Below are positions 32,380-41,500 of a DNA stretch of 64,000 bases, one piece after another. Position 1 is the first letter of the stretch, and each line of letters begins with the position of its first letter. The notes under the pieces were generated by a model. That model was not told where the DNA came from. It did not search any database and was given only the letters and a program-made list of their open reading frames with translations. The translations under genes were made by a program, and so were the position numbers. Source of the DNA: Limnohabitans sp. Hippo3 (GTDB lineage: Bacteria; Pseudomonadota; Gammaproteobacteria; Burkholderiales; Burkholderiaceae_C); contig NZ_NESF01000003.1 in the NCBI RefSeq assembly GCF_003063665.1, positions 62,001-126,000 of the forward strand, given 5' to 3'.

Positions 32380-33566
32380 GCCGCGCGATTCTGCCGGGCT
32401 CCATGGTCAATGGCCAACCCGCCACCTTGGGCGTGATGGGCGGTGGCCAGCTGGGCCGCATGTTCGTGCACGCCGCGCAGGCCATGGGCTACTTCACCGC
32501 CGTGCTCGACCCCGATGCGGCCAGTCCGGCCGGGCGGGTCAGCCACCACCACATCCAGACCGATTATCTGGACGAGCAGGGCCTGGCCCAGCTGATGCAG
32601 CGCTGCGCGGCCATCACCACCGAATTTGAAAACGTGCCGGCGCCCGCGCTGATGACCCTGGGCGCACACCGTCCGGTGGCCCCGGCCTCCGAGTCGGTCG
32701 CGATTGCGCAAGACCGCGCCGCCGAGAAGGCCCACTTTGTGCGCTGCGGCGTGCCGGTCGCGCCGCATGCCGTGATCGAAACGGCCGAGCAGTTGGCGGC
32801 TGTGGGCGACGATTTGCTGCCGGGCATTTTGAAAACCTCGCGCATGGGTTACGACGGCAAAGGCCAGATCCGCGTGAAGACCCGCGAAGCATTGGCGGCG
32901 GCTTGGGGGCAATTCAAAAACGTGCCTTGCGTGCTCGAAAAAATGCTGCCTTTGCAGGCCGAGTGCTCGGTCATCGTGGCGCGTGGGGCCGATGGGCAGA
33001 TGGTGAACTTCCCGGTGCAACTGAACCTGCACCGCGACGGCATTTTGGCCGTGACCAGCGTGTACGAAGGCGCGGTGCCTGCCGACCTGGCCGCCCAAGC
33101 CGTGGCCGCGACCCGCGCCATTGCCGAAGGTCTGAACTACGTGGGCGTGCTGTGCGTGGAGTTTTTCATCCTGGAAGGCGGCCGGCTGGTTGTGAACGAG
33201 ATGGCACCCCGCCCGCACAACAGCGGCCACTACACGATGAACGCCTGCGACCAGTCGCAGTTCGAGCTGCAGGTGCGCACGCTGGCGGGTTTGCCGCTCA
33301 CCCAGCCGCGCCAGCATTCGCCAGCGATCATGCTCAACCTGCTGGGCGATTTGTGGCCCGAAGTCACGCCCACAGGCAAAGGCCCGACCAGCCCCGCCTG
33401 GGGCCAGGTGCTGGCGCTGCCCGGCACGCATTTGCACCTTTACGGCAAGTTGTCGGCCCGCCCCGGCCGAAAAATGGGCCACCTGAACATCACGGGTGCC
33501 ACCCCGGAGGCCGTGCGGGCCACCGCCTTGCAAGCGGCCGCTTTGCTCGGCATCGAAGCGTTTTAA
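32376..33566 (+). CDS. purK: N5-carboxyaminoimidazole ribonucleotide synthase
   Basis: The 396-residue ATP-grasp enzyme begins with the family block [22 protein letters not shown] and carries [54 protein letters not shown] and NLLGD. It carboxylates AIR with bicarbonate and ATP, supplying PurE. The start overlaps purE; an Ala/Asn-rich 15-residue N-terminal extension precedes the Rossmann block. It is followed by tsaC after 8 bp, probably in the same operon. Confidence 0.97.
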   Translation: MSRAILPGSMVNGQPATLGVMGGGQLGRMFVHAAQAMGYFTAVLDPDAASPAGRVSHHHIQTDYLDEQGLAQLMQRCAAITTEFENVPAPALMTLGAHRPVAPASESVAIAQDRAAEKAHFVRCGVPVAPHAVIETAEQLAAVGDDLLPGILKTSRMGYDGKGQIRVKTREALAAAWGQFKNVPCVLEKMLPLQAECSVIVARGADGQMVNFPVQLNLHRDGILAVTSVYEGAVPADLAAQAVAATRAIAEGLNYVGVLCVEFFILEGGRLVVNEMAPRPHNSGHYTMNACDQSQFELQVRTLAGLPLTQPRQHSPAIMLNLLGDLWPEVTPTGKGPTSPAWGQVLALPGTHLHLYGKLSARPGRKMGHLNITGATPEAVRATALQAAALLGIEAF

Positions 33567-33574
33567 AGACCACC

Positions 33575-34579
33575 ATGATCCTGAGTCCCTCGGATGCTGC
33601 CATCGCGCAGGCTGCACAGGCTTTGCGTGACGGCCAGTTGGTCGGCTTGCCCACCGAAACCGTGTACGGACTGGCCGCCAACGCTGGCGACGACGCGGCG
33701 GTGGCCAAAATCTTTGTGGCCAAGGGCCGCCCGGCCGACCACCCGCTGATCGTGCATGTGGCCAGCCGGGACCAAGTGCCGCTGTTTGCGGCGCAGGTGC
33801 CCGAGTTTGCGCAGCGCTTGATGGATGCTTTCTGGCCCGGACCGTTGACCTTGATCCTGCCGCGCCAAAGTGGCGTGGCCACGGCTTCGGCGGCAGGGCA
33901 AGACTCGATCGGGCTGCGCTGCCCTTCGCACTCGGTGGCGCAAGCTTTGTTGCAGGCCTGCCTGCCGCTGGGCGTACTGGGGGTGTCGGCCCCCAGTGCC
34001 AACCGCTTTGGCCGCGTGAGCCCCACCAGCGCCGCCCATGTGCAGTCCGAGCTGGGCCCCGATTTGTTGATTCTGGACGGTGGCGATTGCGACGTGGGCA
34101 TCGAGTCCACCATCATCGACTGCACCCGTGGCGAGCCGGTGTTGCTGCGGCCCGGGCACATCACGCGGGTGCAGATTGAAGTCGCTTGCGGCCGCGCCGT
34201 GCTGGACAAGGACACGCCGCAAGCGGTGCTGGGCCAGCCTGCGCCCCGTGCATCGGGCACGCTGGAATCCCACTACGCACCCCGCGCCAAGGTGCGCCTG
34301 ATGTCGGCATCCGACATTGCCCAGAAGCTGCAAGCCCTGGGGCCACACACCAACAACCTGGGGCTGTGGTCTGCCGAGCGTCCTGCGAGCGAGCAGGGCA
34401 TGGGCGCGGGTGTGTTGTGGCGCCAGCAAGCCACCACGGCCGAGCAAGCCGCCCACGACTTGTTCGGTGTGTTGCGCGATCTGGATGCCCGGGGCGTCTC
34501 GCAAATCTGGGTGCAACTGCCGCCCGACACGCCCGAGTGGGAAGGCGTGCGGGACAGGCTGCAGCGGGCAGCGGCCTGA
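33575..34579 (+). CDS. tsaC: L-threonylcarbamoyladenylate synthase (Sua5/YrdC type)
   Basis: The 334-residue protein has the YrdC domain (GLPTETVYGLAANA, KGRPADHPLIVHV, FWPGPLTLIL, LRCPSHSVA, APSANRFGRVSPTSAAHV, ESTIIDCT) and a C-terminal Sua5 domain after SHYAPRA. It makes threonylcarbamoyl-AMP from threonine, bicarbonate and ATP, the first step of t6A37 tRNA modification. It is the long Sua5 form rather than the short TsaC. It lies behind purEK; tsaB, another t6A gene, is 3 kb downstream. Confidence 0.95.
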   Translation: MILSPSDAAIAQAAQALRDGQLVGLPTETVYGLAANAGDDAAVAKIFVAKGRPADHPLIVHVASRDQVPLFAAQVPEFAQRLMDAFWPGPLTLILPRQSGVATASAAGQDSIGLRCPSHSVAQALLQACLPLGVLGVSAPSANRFGRVSPTSAAHVQSELGPDLLILDGGDCDVGIESTIIDCTRGEPVLLRPGHITRVQIEVACGRAVLDKDTPQAVLGQPAPRASGTLESHYAPRAKVRLMSASDIAQKLQALGPHTNNLGLWSAERPASEQGMGAGVLWRQQATTAEQAAHDLFGVLRDLDARGVSQIWVQLPPDTPEWEGVRDRLQRAAA

Positions 34580-34586
34580 AGCGGCT

Positions 34587-34841
34587 TCAGCGGTAACGCA
34601 GCTTCATCACCAAAATCATCAACGCCAGGCTGGTGGTGATGGCGTTGGCGATGATGATCGGCCAAGCCACCAGCAAGATGCCGTAAACCAGCCACAGGGC
34701 CACGCCCATGGTGAACAGGCTGTACATGCCCAGCGAGATGCCGCTCACGTCGCGGGTGCGAAAGGTCTGCCAGGCTTGCGGAATGAAGCTGGCGGTGGTC
34801 AGGAAGGCGGCCAAGGAGCCGACCCAGTCAATGAGGTTCAT
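34587..34841 (-). CDS. SemiSWEET-type sugar transporter
   Basis: The 84-residue protein has three membrane helices and the PQ-loop signature TTASFIPQAWQTFRTRDVSG followed by ISLGMYSLFTMGVALWLVYG. Bacterial SemiSWEETs are such single triple-helix bundles that dimerise to pass sugars through the inner membrane. The start at 34841 fits the family length (about 85-95). It is convergent with tsaC, only 7 bp apart, and lies downstream of dacB on the same strand. Confidence 0.88.
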   Translation of the reverse strand: MNLIDWVGSLAAFLTTASFIPQAWQTFRTRDVSGISLGMYSLFTMGVALWLVYGILLVAWPIIIANAITTSLALMILVMKLRYR

Positions 34842-34876
34842 GTGGGGAAGTCCCTGCGTGTGCGGGTGTCGTGTGT

Positions 34877-36475
34877 TCAACGTGCTGCACTGCGTTGTGC
34901 GGTCTTGCGTTCTGGGGTGTGGGGTGGCCGACGGCTGGCGGTGCTCGCGTCCAAGTCGCACACGGTCCATTCGAGCAATTGATCGAGCACAGCCCGTGCC
35001 TGGTGCGCGTTGGGGTGGTGCAGCACGGCCACCAGGGTGTAGCGCTGGCCGCTTTGGCCTTGCACATAACCGGCCACCGAGGCCACATCGCGCAGGGAAC
35101 CGGTTTTGAGCCACGCGTTGCCGATCACAGGCGACTGTGGGCTGCGGTCTTTGAGGCGGGCAGCGGTGCCGTCGACCCCGGCGATGGCCAGCGAGTCGAC
35201 AAAATGCCGGGCGTGAGGGCTGGCGTGCGCGGCCAGCAGCAAGGCTGTCAGGGCATGCGCGGTGCTCCGCTCGGTGCGCGACAGGCCCGAGCCGTTGTCC
35301 AGCACCGGCTCGTCAACTCCGGCAAAGCCTTGACGCCACCATTGCGACAGGCGCAGGCGCGAGGCCTCCAAACGCCCGGGTGCGCCCAATTCGCTCGACA
35401 GCGTCAGGTACAGCTGCTGCGCCATCACGTTGTTCGAGAATTTGTTGATGTCCTTGATGATCTCGGACAAGGGCAAGGACGGCGCTTCCAGCAGCAGCTT
35501 GGCCGAGGCTGGGCGCGAGCCGTAACGCACCTGTCCTGACAGTTGCCCGCCCGCTTGCTGCCACAAGGCCTGCATGACGCGGGGCGCATAGGCTTCAGGG
35601 TCCGGGTAGGCCACGGGCCATTCGCGTTCGCCGCAGCTGGCGGGGTAGCGGCCCGCAAAGCGCACTTGCAGGGGCTGGCTGAAGTCGGCCTGCAGTTGAC
35701 GACGCCAGTCGCTGCAAGGGGCCTGGCTCAGTGGCAGTTGCGTGGGCGCGGAGAACCCGGCCAAGGGAGGTTCAAAGCGCACCTGCACCTGGCCGCTGGG
35801 AGCATCGGGCGTGAAGGTGTAGACCACGGCCTTGAAGTTGAGCAGCAGACCATCCGGCCCCACGTTGTAGGGACGCAGGGGTTCGTCGTCAAAAGGCTCA
35901 CTGCGCTCGCGCACATCGAACACGCTGCGGTCGAGCACGATGTCGCCACGCACCTCGCGCACACCTGCTGCACGCACCTGGGTCAGCAACTCTTGGAGGC
36001 GCTCGACCACCAGCTTGGGGTCACCGCTGCCGCGCACGATCAGGTTGCCCTGCAGCACGCCATCGCGCACCGGGCCGTCGGTGTAGATGCGGTTGCGCCA
36101 GACGTGTTCGGGTCCGAGCAGGCTCAAGCCCGCATAAGTGGTGAACAGCTTCATGACCGAGGCCGGGTTGACGCTGGCTTGTGCGTGGTGCGACAACTGC
36201 CTAGGCATTGCCCCATTGGCAGCAGCTCCATCGGGCAAGGGGGCGATGCGCACGCTCAGGGCCGAAGGGGGAACTTGGGCCTTGTGCAGCGTCTGCAGGA
36301 CATGCCGGGGCAGTGCGGGGTCACCCGCAGGGGTCTGGCGGGTCCTGTCGTCGTTGATTGGGGCGCTGCTTTGGGCCTTGGCAGGCCAGGCCACCGCACT
36401 GCTCAGGGCCAGCACCGCGCAAGTGGCGTGGACGAGTGCGGATAAAAAGGGTCGCTTGACGCGTGAGACAGTCAT
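34877..36475 (-). CDS. dacB: D-alanyl-D-alanine carboxypeptidase/endopeptidase (PBP4 type)
   Basis: The 532-residue protein has a signal peptide (ALSSAVAWPAKAQS) and the three penicillin-binding motifs of class C PBPs: SVMK (catalytic Ser106), SNN within INKFSNNVMAQQ, and KTG within WLKTGSL. The long insertion between SxxK and SxN (PYNVGPDGLLLNFKAV etc.) is typical of PBP4. It trims peptidoglycan stem peptides and cuts crosslinks in the periplasm. A basic proline-rich tail follows the domain. It is divergent from the DMT-tsaB-rimI operon. Confidence 0.95.
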   Translation of the reverse strand: MTVSRVKRPFLSALVHATCAVLALSSAVAWPAKAQSSAPINDDRTRQTPAGDPALPRHVLQTLHKAQVPPSALSVRIAPLPDGAAANGAMPRQLSHHAQASVNPASVMKLFTTYAGLSLLGPEHVWRNRIYTDGPVRDGVLQGNLIVRGSGDPKLVVERLQELLTQVRAAGVREVRGDIVLDRSVFDVRERSEPFDDEPLRPYNVGPDGLLLNFKAVVYTFTPDAPSGQVQVRFEPPLAGFSAPTQLPLSQAPCSDWRRQLQADFSQPLQVRFAGRYPASCGEREWPVAYPDPEAYAPRVMQALWQQAGGQLSGQVRYGSRPASAKLLLEAPSLPLSEIIKDINKFSNNVMAQQLYLTLSSELGAPGRLEASRLRLSQWWRQGFAGVDEPVLDNGSGLSRTERSTAHALTALLLAAHASPHARHFVDSLAIAGVDGTAARLKDRSPQSPVIGNAWLKTGSLRDVASVAGYVQGQSGQRYTLVAVLHHPNAHQARAVLDQLLEWTVCDLDASTASRRPPHTPERKTAQRSAAR

Positions 36476-36553
36476 CGGGCAAGTCTAACGGGCATGGGCC
36501 GTGTTCGGGCCGCCAAGGGCAAGCGTGGGCGGCGGCCCCGTATGATTCGGGCC

Positions 36554-37549
36554 ATGCGATTTTCTTCAAAAACCGTGGGCCTGGCTTCGGCGGTCATCAC
36601 GGTGCTCATCTGGACGGGTTTCATTGTCATTGCGCGGGCTTCGGCGTCTCGGGGCTTGCTGCCCCTGGACATCGCGCTGGCCCGCATCCTCGGGGCCAGC
36701 AGCATCTTGCTGCCTTGGGCCTGGTGGTTGATGCGCTCTGCTCGTCAGGCCGGTCAAAAAGTGGGCTCTTTGGGCGGCTTGTCCCCTTTGCCCCTGGCCC
36801 CAACCGTGCAGGCCGGCTTGTTGGGCGGTTTGCTTTATGCCGTGTTGGCCTACACGGGCTTCTTTTTTGCGCCCGCCTCCCACGCCTCGGTGTTGTTGCC
36901 CGGCAGCTTGCCCTTGTGGACCACCTTGCTGGCCTGGCTGGTGCTGCGTGAGCAAGTGTCCTCGGCCCGCGCAGTGGGGCTGGGCTTCATTGTGCTGGGC
37001 GATGTGCTGGTGGGGGGTGTCAGCTTGCTCAAGGCGTTTGACGGCGGCGAGGTCTGGAAGGGCGATGTGTTGTTCATGGCGGCTGCTTGCTGCTGGGCGG
37101 GTTACAGCGTCATGGTGCGTCGACACGGTCTGGATGCGGTGCGAGCGACCATGGCCATCACCGCGTTTGCGTTTGTCAGTTTTGTGCCTGTGTACCTGAC
37201 CTTGATCGGCTTGGGGGTGTTGCCCACCCATTTGCTGCAGGTGCCTTGGACCGAGGTCCTGTTCCAGGCGGTCTTCCAGGGCATGGGTTCGGTGGTCATT
37301 TCGGGCATCACCTTCACGCAGATGGTGCGCCACTATGGCCCGGTGCGCTCGACCATGATCACGGCCCTGGTGCCGGGTCTGTCGGCCCTCGGTGCCGTGT
37401 GGTTTTTGGGCGAACCGATGCACTGGAATTTGCTGGCCGGGCTGGCGCTGGTGACCAGTGGCATCTTGTTTGGTGTGCGGCAGGCCAAAAAAGCTGTGGC
37501 CGTCCCCGCGCCCGCCCCCGCTTCTTCGCCAGCCGGAGGCCAGCCATGA
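36554..37549 (+). CDS. EamA/DMT-family transporter
   Basis: The protein of about 331 residues has ten hydrophobic segments in two EamA repeats (IWTGFIVIARASAS; GEPMHWNLLAGLALVTSGILFGV). It is probably a metabolite exporter of unknown substrate in the inner membrane. Start 36554 (MRFSSKTV) is preferred; ATGs at 36542 and 36494 are also in frame. The stop overlaps tsaB as ATGA. A Pro/Ala-rich tail (VPAPAPASSPAGGQP) ends the protein. Confidence 0.82.
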   Translation: MRFSSKTVGLASAVITVLIWTGFIVIARASASRGLLPLDIALARILGASSILLPWAWWLMRSARQAGQKVGSLGGLSPLPLAPTVQAGLLGGLLYAVLAYTGFFFAPASHASVLLPGSLPLWTTLLAWLVLREQVSSARAVGLGFIVLGDVLVGGVSLLKAFDGGEVWKGDVLFMAAACCWAGYSVMVRRHGLDAVRATMAITAFAFVSFVPVYLTLIGLGVLPTHLLQVPWTEVLFQAVFQGMGSVVISGITFTQMVRHYGPVRSTMITALVPGLSALGAVWFLGEPMHWNLLAGLALVTSGILFGVRQAKKAVAVPAPAPASSPAGGQP

Positions 37550-38337
37550 GCACCAGCCCCGAGCGCCGCTGGCTGGCTTTTGACACCAGCACCGATGTCT
37601 TGTCGTTGGCCGTGGCACGCGGCGAGCAGGTCTGGACCCAAACCTTGCCCGGTGGCGCACAAGCTTCCAGCGGTTTGATTCCGGCCGTGCTGGCCTTGCT
37701 GGCCGAAGCCAACATGCCGCTGGCCTCGCTCGACGCCATCGTGTTCGGCCGGGGTCCTGGGTCTTTCACGGGCCTGCGCACCGCCTGCGCGGTGGCGCAA
37801 GGTCTGGCCTTTGGGGTCGATGTGCCCGTGTTGCCCGTTGACACTTTGTTGGCCGTGGCCGAGGAGGCGCGTTGGGCGCAAGTGCAAGCCGGGGCCATCG
37901 CACCCGATGCCGCGCTCACCGTGTTGGCCCTTTTGGATGCCCGCATGGACGAGGTCTACAGCGCTGTTTACTGCTGGCAGCCCATGGCGGGGACAAACCC
38001 CGGGCTTTGGCAGGAAGCCACGCCCCTGCGGGTCGGCGCGCCCGAAAGTGTCGCGATGCCTGAAGGCCAGCCCGTGCTGCAGGCTGGCAATGCCTTTGCC
38101 GCGTATGGCCATCGCTTGCCCCAAGCGGCGTCCGATGGCGGGCGCTGCGAGGCCCTGCCCACCGCTGTCGCTTTGCTGCGCCTGGCCCCGGCCTTGTGGG
38201 CGCAGGGTCTGGCCGTGCCTGCCGAGCAGGCCATGCCGCTCTATATCCGCGACAAAGTGGCCAACACCACCGCCGAGCGCGAAGCCATGAAGGCGCAGGC
38301 GCAGTCTGCTTTGGCCAAGGCCACGGCGCAACCATGA
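37546..38337 (+). CDS. tsaB: tRNA threonylcarbamoyladenosine biosynthesis protein TsaB
   Basis: The 263-residue protein is an ASKHA-fold paralogue of TsaD: WLAFDTSTDVLSLAV at the start and VFGRGPGSFTGLRTACAVAQGLAFG at about residue 65 are diagnostic. TsaB scaffolds TsaD and TsaE in the t6A-transferring complex. It is coupled by ATGA overlaps to the DMT gene upstream and to rimI downstream; the tsaB-rimI pairing is widespread. A long loop (WQPMAGTNPGLWQEATPL) is slightly expanded. Confidence 0.94.
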   Translation: MSTSPERRWLAFDTSTDVLSLAVARGEQVWTQTLPGGAQASSGLIPAVLALLAEANMPLASLDAIVFGRGPGSFTGLRTACAVAQGLAFGVDVPVLPVDTLLAVAEEARWAQVQAGAIAPDAALTVLALLDARMDEVYSAVYCWQPMAGTNPGLWQEATPLRVGAPESVAMPEGQPVLQAGNAFAAYGHRLPQAASDGGRCEALPTAVALLRLAPALWAQGLAVPAEQAMPLYIRDKVANTTAEREAMKAQAQSALAKATAQP

Positions 38338-38840
38338 GTGCGGTCATGAGCGCTGACAAGTTGTTCCGCCCGCAGCCATCCGAGGCCACGCGCAACCGCG
38401 TCACGTTGGCTGCCATGACACAGGACGATCTGGACACGGTCATGGCCATCGAACAAACCGCCTACAGCCACCCTTGGACACGCGGCAATTTCCGGGACTC
38501 GCTCAACCCGCTGTTTGAGGCCCAGTGCCTGTGGCTGGACGGCGAGTTGCTGGGCTACTTTCTGGCCATGCGTGGCTTCGAAGAAATGCACCTGCTTAAC
38601 ATCACAGTGGCGCCTGCGCACCAAGGCCAAGGGTGTGGTCACATGATGCTGGATGCCTTGACGCTGTTGTCGCGCCAGTCAGGTGCGCAATGGTTGTGGC
38701 TGGAGGTGCGCCAAAGCAACCTGCGTGCGCTGCAGGTGTACGAGCGTTATGGCTTCAAGCAGGTCAGCATCCGCAAGGATTACTATCCTGCAGGCCGCCA
38801 GCAGCGAGAGCATGCGGTGGTGATGAGTTTGAAACTGTGA
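38334..38840 (+). CDS. rimI: Ribosomal protein S18-alanine N-acetyltransferase
   Basis: The 168-residue GNAT protein has the acetyl-CoA loop HQGQGCGHMM, EEMHLLNITVAP before it, and LEVRQSNLRALQVYERYGF followed by RKDYYPAG, the RimI signature. It acetylates the N-terminus of ribosomal protein S18 and possibly other proteins. About 20 extra residues precede the GNAT core. It overlaps tsaB by 4 bp and is followed 8 bp later by the uracil-DNA glycosylase gene. Confidence 0.93.
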   Translation: MSAVMSADKLFRPQPSEATRNRVTLAAMTQDDLDTVMAIEQTAYSHPWTRGNFRDSLNPLFEAQCLWLDGELLGYFLAMRGFEEMHLLNITVAPAHQGQGCGHMMLDALTLLSRQSGAQWLWLEVRQSNLRALQVYERYGFKQVSIRKDYYPAGRQQREHAVVMSLKL

Positions 38841-38848
38841 GCCCCAAC

Positions 38849-39697
38849 ATGAGCGACCCCACTCGATTCGACCTGGACGACCGCCAACGCGCCATGCTGG
38901 CCGAAATGGGCGTGCGCGTGTGGTGGCCCAAGCGCACCGTCGAAGCACAAACCCAGGTTCAGGCAGAGACCCCAGTTCAGGTGCTTGCCGCTGCGGCTGA
39001 TGTGGCCCTGCCCGCATCTGCCCCTGTGGCGTCGCCCTTGCCGCGACCTGCGGCCCCGGCCCCCACACCGGTTGCGGCGCCCATGCCAGTGACCGAAGTG
39101 CTGGTGGGTAAGCCCTTGGCCGAAGGCGTGGACCAGATGGATTGGGCGGCCTTGCAAGCCACCGTGGTCAGTTGCCGAGCCTGTGATTTGTGCGCGAACC
39201 GCCAGCAAGCGGTGTTCGGCGTGGGCGATGTGCAAGCCGACTGGCTGGTCATTGGCGACCCGCAAGTCGAAACCGAAGGCCAGCATGGTGAGCCCTTTGT
39301 GGGCCAGGCCAGGCAGTTGCTGGACAACATGCTCAAAGCGGTCGGTTTGAGCCGCGACACAAAAGGCGAAGGGGGTGTCTACATCACCAGCAGCTTGAAG
39401 TGCCGCCTGCCCGGCAGTCGCAACCCCAGCCCGCAAGAGCTGGCCACTTGCGAACCCTATTTGGCACGGCAGGTGGCCCTCGTCAAACCCAAAGTCATTC
39501 TGGTGATGGGACGGTTTTCCATTCAGACGGTGCTGCAATCGACCGAGCCGCTGGGCAAACTGCGGGGTCAAGTGCACAGCTACCAAGGCGTGCCCGTGGT
39601 GGTGACCTACCACCCCGACACGCTGCTGCGCAGCCTGCCTGACAAGGCCAAGGCCTGGGCCGATCTGGTGTTGGCGCTGAACGTGGTGCGCGGTTGA
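38849..39697 (+). CDS. Family 4-type uracil-DNA glycosylase with linker
   Basis: The 282-residue protein has a short N-terminal segment, an Ala/Pro-rich linker (roughly residues 30-90), and a C-terminal UDG domain. Four cysteines for a [4Fe-4S] cluster are placed as in family 4 enzymes (VVSCRACDLC, LKCRLPGSRNPS, ATCEPYL). Motif 1, usually GEAPG, reads GDPQVETEGQHGEPFVG, and motif 3 is TYHPDTLLRS. It removes uracil from DNA; the N-terminal helix and linker are common in Burkholderiales copies. It ends the DMT-tsaB-rimI-udg operon. Confidence 0.88.
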   Translation: MSDPTRFDLDDRQRAMLAEMGVRVWWPKRTVEAQTQVQAETPVQVLAAAADVALPASAPVASPLPRPAAPAPTPVAAPMPVTEVLVGKPLAEGVDQMDWAALQATVVSCRACDLCANRQQAVFGVGDVQADWLVIGDPQVETEGQHGEPFVGQARQLLDNMLKAVGLSRDTKGEGGVYITSSLKCRLPGSRNPSPQELATCEPYLARQVALVKPKVILVMGRFSIQTVLQSTEPLGKLRGQVHSYQGVPVVVTYHPDTLLRSLPDKAKAWADLVLALNVVRG

Positions 39698-39703
39698 TGT
39701 CCA

Positions 39704-39730
39704 CGTGGGAGGCCGCCCCCGCGGCCGAAG
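39704..39730. repeat. REP-like unit (family C)
   Basis: A single GGAGGCCGCCCCCGCGGCCGAAG palindrome fills the 35-bp gap between the convergent glycosylase and EamA genes. It matches the family C halves of the composites at 24493 and 27431. Confidence 0.75.
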
Positions 39731-39732
39731 GC

Positions 39733-40626
39733 TCAAGTTGTGCTGCGCTTGGGCCACAGCACGGCCGCGATCGACAGCACCATCAAGCACACGGCTGCCC
39801 AGTCTTGCCAGTGCAGCACTTCGCCCAGCCACACCGCCCCACTGAACACGCCCAAAACCGGGATCAGCATCACGCTCAGGGTTGAAGCCACTGGGGGCAA
39901 ACTGCGGGCCAGGTAAAACCAGGCGGCGTGTGCAAAGCCAAACACCAGCACCGCGTTGAAGCCAATCGCAAACCAGTTGGATGGTGATGGGGCCACCCAG
40001 CGATCGCTTTCCAGGCTCAAGGCCAACCCGCTGATCACCATGGCCGTCATCAGTGTCATCCAGAACGAAATGGCCAAGGTGGGCACAGGCATGCGGGTGC
40101 GACGCAGCAATTGTGTGCCCAAGGCCCAGGTACTGGCAGCACCCAAGGCGAGCAACACGCCCACGGGTCGGCCACTCAGGTTGGACAGTTCATGCCACAA
40201 CAACAAAACCACCCCGAGGCTGGCGGCTGCCACCCCGGTCCAGGACCGTTTGGTCAGCTGATCTCCAAACACCCAAGCCCCCAGCAGAGCCGAAAACATG
40301 GGCATGGTGTAACCCAATATGGCAGCACGTCCGCTGGAGAGCGATTGCACGGCGATGATGATCAGCGCATGCCAAATGAACATGTTGAATACCGCCAGCA
40401 CCAGTAACTCGCGCCAATGCGGACGTGGAATGCGAAACGGCACTTTCATGACCACCAGCGCCATACCCAAAATGGGCACCCCCAACCACAGGCACATCAT
40501 GCGGAAGGTGAGCGGTGGAAAGCCCGTCACCCCCAACTTCATGATGGGCCAATTGACTCCCCAAACCAAGGTGAGCAAAACCAGAAGAGTCCATTGGAGT
40601 GGCGATAGCTTGTGCATAGGCTGCAT
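39733..40626 (-). CDS. EamA/DMT-family transporter
   Basis: The 297-residue protein has ten hydrophobic helices in two EamA repeats (LTLVWGVNWPIMKLG; GALLAWVF-like GAWVFGDQLTKRSWTG; GAASTWALGTQLLRR; VASTLSVMLIPVLGVFSGAVWLGE). It is an inner-membrane carrier with unknown substrate, probably an exporter. The start is at 40626 or, nine bases in, at 40617. It is divergent from pyrF, only 25 bp apart, so the two promoters overlap the starts. Confidence 0.85.
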   Translation of the reverse strand: MQPMHKLSPLQWTLLVLLTLVWGVNWPIMKLGVTGFPPLTFRMMCLWLGVPILGMALVVMKVPFRIPRPHWRELLVLAVFNMFIWHALIIIAVQSLSSGRAAILGYTMPMFSALLGAWVFGDQLTKRSWTGVAAASLGVVLLLWHELSNLSGRPVGVLLALGAASTWALGTQLLRRTRMPVPTLAISFWMTLMTAMVISGLALSLESDRWVAPSPSNWFAIGFNAVLVFGFAHAAWFYLARSLPPVASTLSVMLIPVLGVFSGAVWLGEVLHWQDWAAVCLMVLSIAAVLWPKRSTT

Positions 40627-40639
40627 CTTAGACGGGCTT

Positions 40640-40645
40640 TAAAAT
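40640..40645 (+). promoter_or_regulatory. Candidate -10 box (TAAAAT) of pyrF
   Basis: GCTTTAAAATCC ends only 6 bases before the pyrF ATG. If it is the -10, transcription would begin at or next to the start codon, giving a leaderless mRNA. Confidence 0.35.
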
Positions 40646-40651
40646 CCCCCG

Positions 40652-41494
40652 ATGACCTTCCTCGACATGCTGCGCGCCGCCGAGCGCCAAAACGGCTCCA
40701 TGCTTTGTGTGGGCCTGGACCCTGAACCCACCAAATTCCCTGCGGGCATGAAGGGCGACGCGAACAAGATCTACGACTTTTGCGCCCGCATCGTGGACGC
40801 CACGGCCGACCTGGTCAGCAGCTTCAAACCCCAAATTGCCTACTTTGCCGCACACCGTGCCGAAGGCCAGTTGGAGCGCCTGATGGAACACATGCGCCGC
40901 GTGGCCCCGCATGTGCCCATCATTCTGGACGCCAAGCGCGGCGACATCGGCAGCACCGCTGAGCAATACGCCAAAGAGGCCTTTGAGCGCTACGGTGCTG
41001 ACGCCGTGACTCTCTCACCCTTCATGGGCTGGGACTCTGTGGCCCCCTACCTCAAGTACGAAGGCAAAGGCGCATTCCTGCTGTGCCGCACCTCCAACCC
41101 CGGTGGTGATGATTTGCAAAACCAGCGCTTGGCTTCGGTCGAAGGCGAGCCTCGTCTGTATGAACACGTGGCCCGTTTGGCTCAAGGCCCCTGGAACCTG
41201 AACGGCCAACTCGGCCTGGTGGTGGGCGCCACCTACCCGGCTGAGATCGAGCGTGTGCGGGAACTGGCCCCCACCGTTCCCCTCTTGATCCCCGGCGTGG
41301 GCGCACAAGGCGGTGATGCGGTCGCCACTGTGAAAGCTGGCTGGCGGGCCCATGCCGATGGCAGCAGCGCTGGTTCCATCATCGTCAATTCGTCACGCGC
41401 GGTGCTCTACGCATCGAGCGGTGACGACTTCGAGCAGGCTGCGCGGAAAGTCGCGATGCAAACGCGGGACACGCTGGAAGCGGCCAAGGCTTGA
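40652..41494 (+). CDS. pyrF: Orotidine 5'-phosphate decarboxylase (type 2)
   Basis: The 280-residue enzyme contains [13 protein letters not shown] near the N-terminus and the catalytic [20 protein letters not shown] block, then [10 protein letters not shown] and [11 protein letters not shown], the type 2 (long) PyrF pattern. It makes UMP in pyrimidine synthesis. The ATG at 40652 lacks a Shine-Dalgarno and follows a TAAAAT box directly. It is convergent with the acyl-CoA dehydrogenase gene, 6 bp apart. Confidence 0.96.
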   Translation: MTFLDMLRAAERQNGSMLCVGLDPEPTKFPAGMKGDANKIYDFCARIVDATADLVSSFKPQIAYFAAHRAEGQLERLMEHMRRVAPHVPIILDAKRGDIGSTAEQYAKEAFERYGADAVTLSPFMGWDSVAPYLKYEGKGAFLLCRTSNPGGDDLQNQRLASVEGEPRLYEHVARLAQGPWNLNGQLGLVVGATYPAEIERVRELAPTVPLLIPGVGAQGGDAVATVKAGWRAHADGSSAGSIIVNSSRAVLYASSGDDFEQAARKVAMQTRDTLEAAKA

Positions 41495-41500
41495 AAAGCC

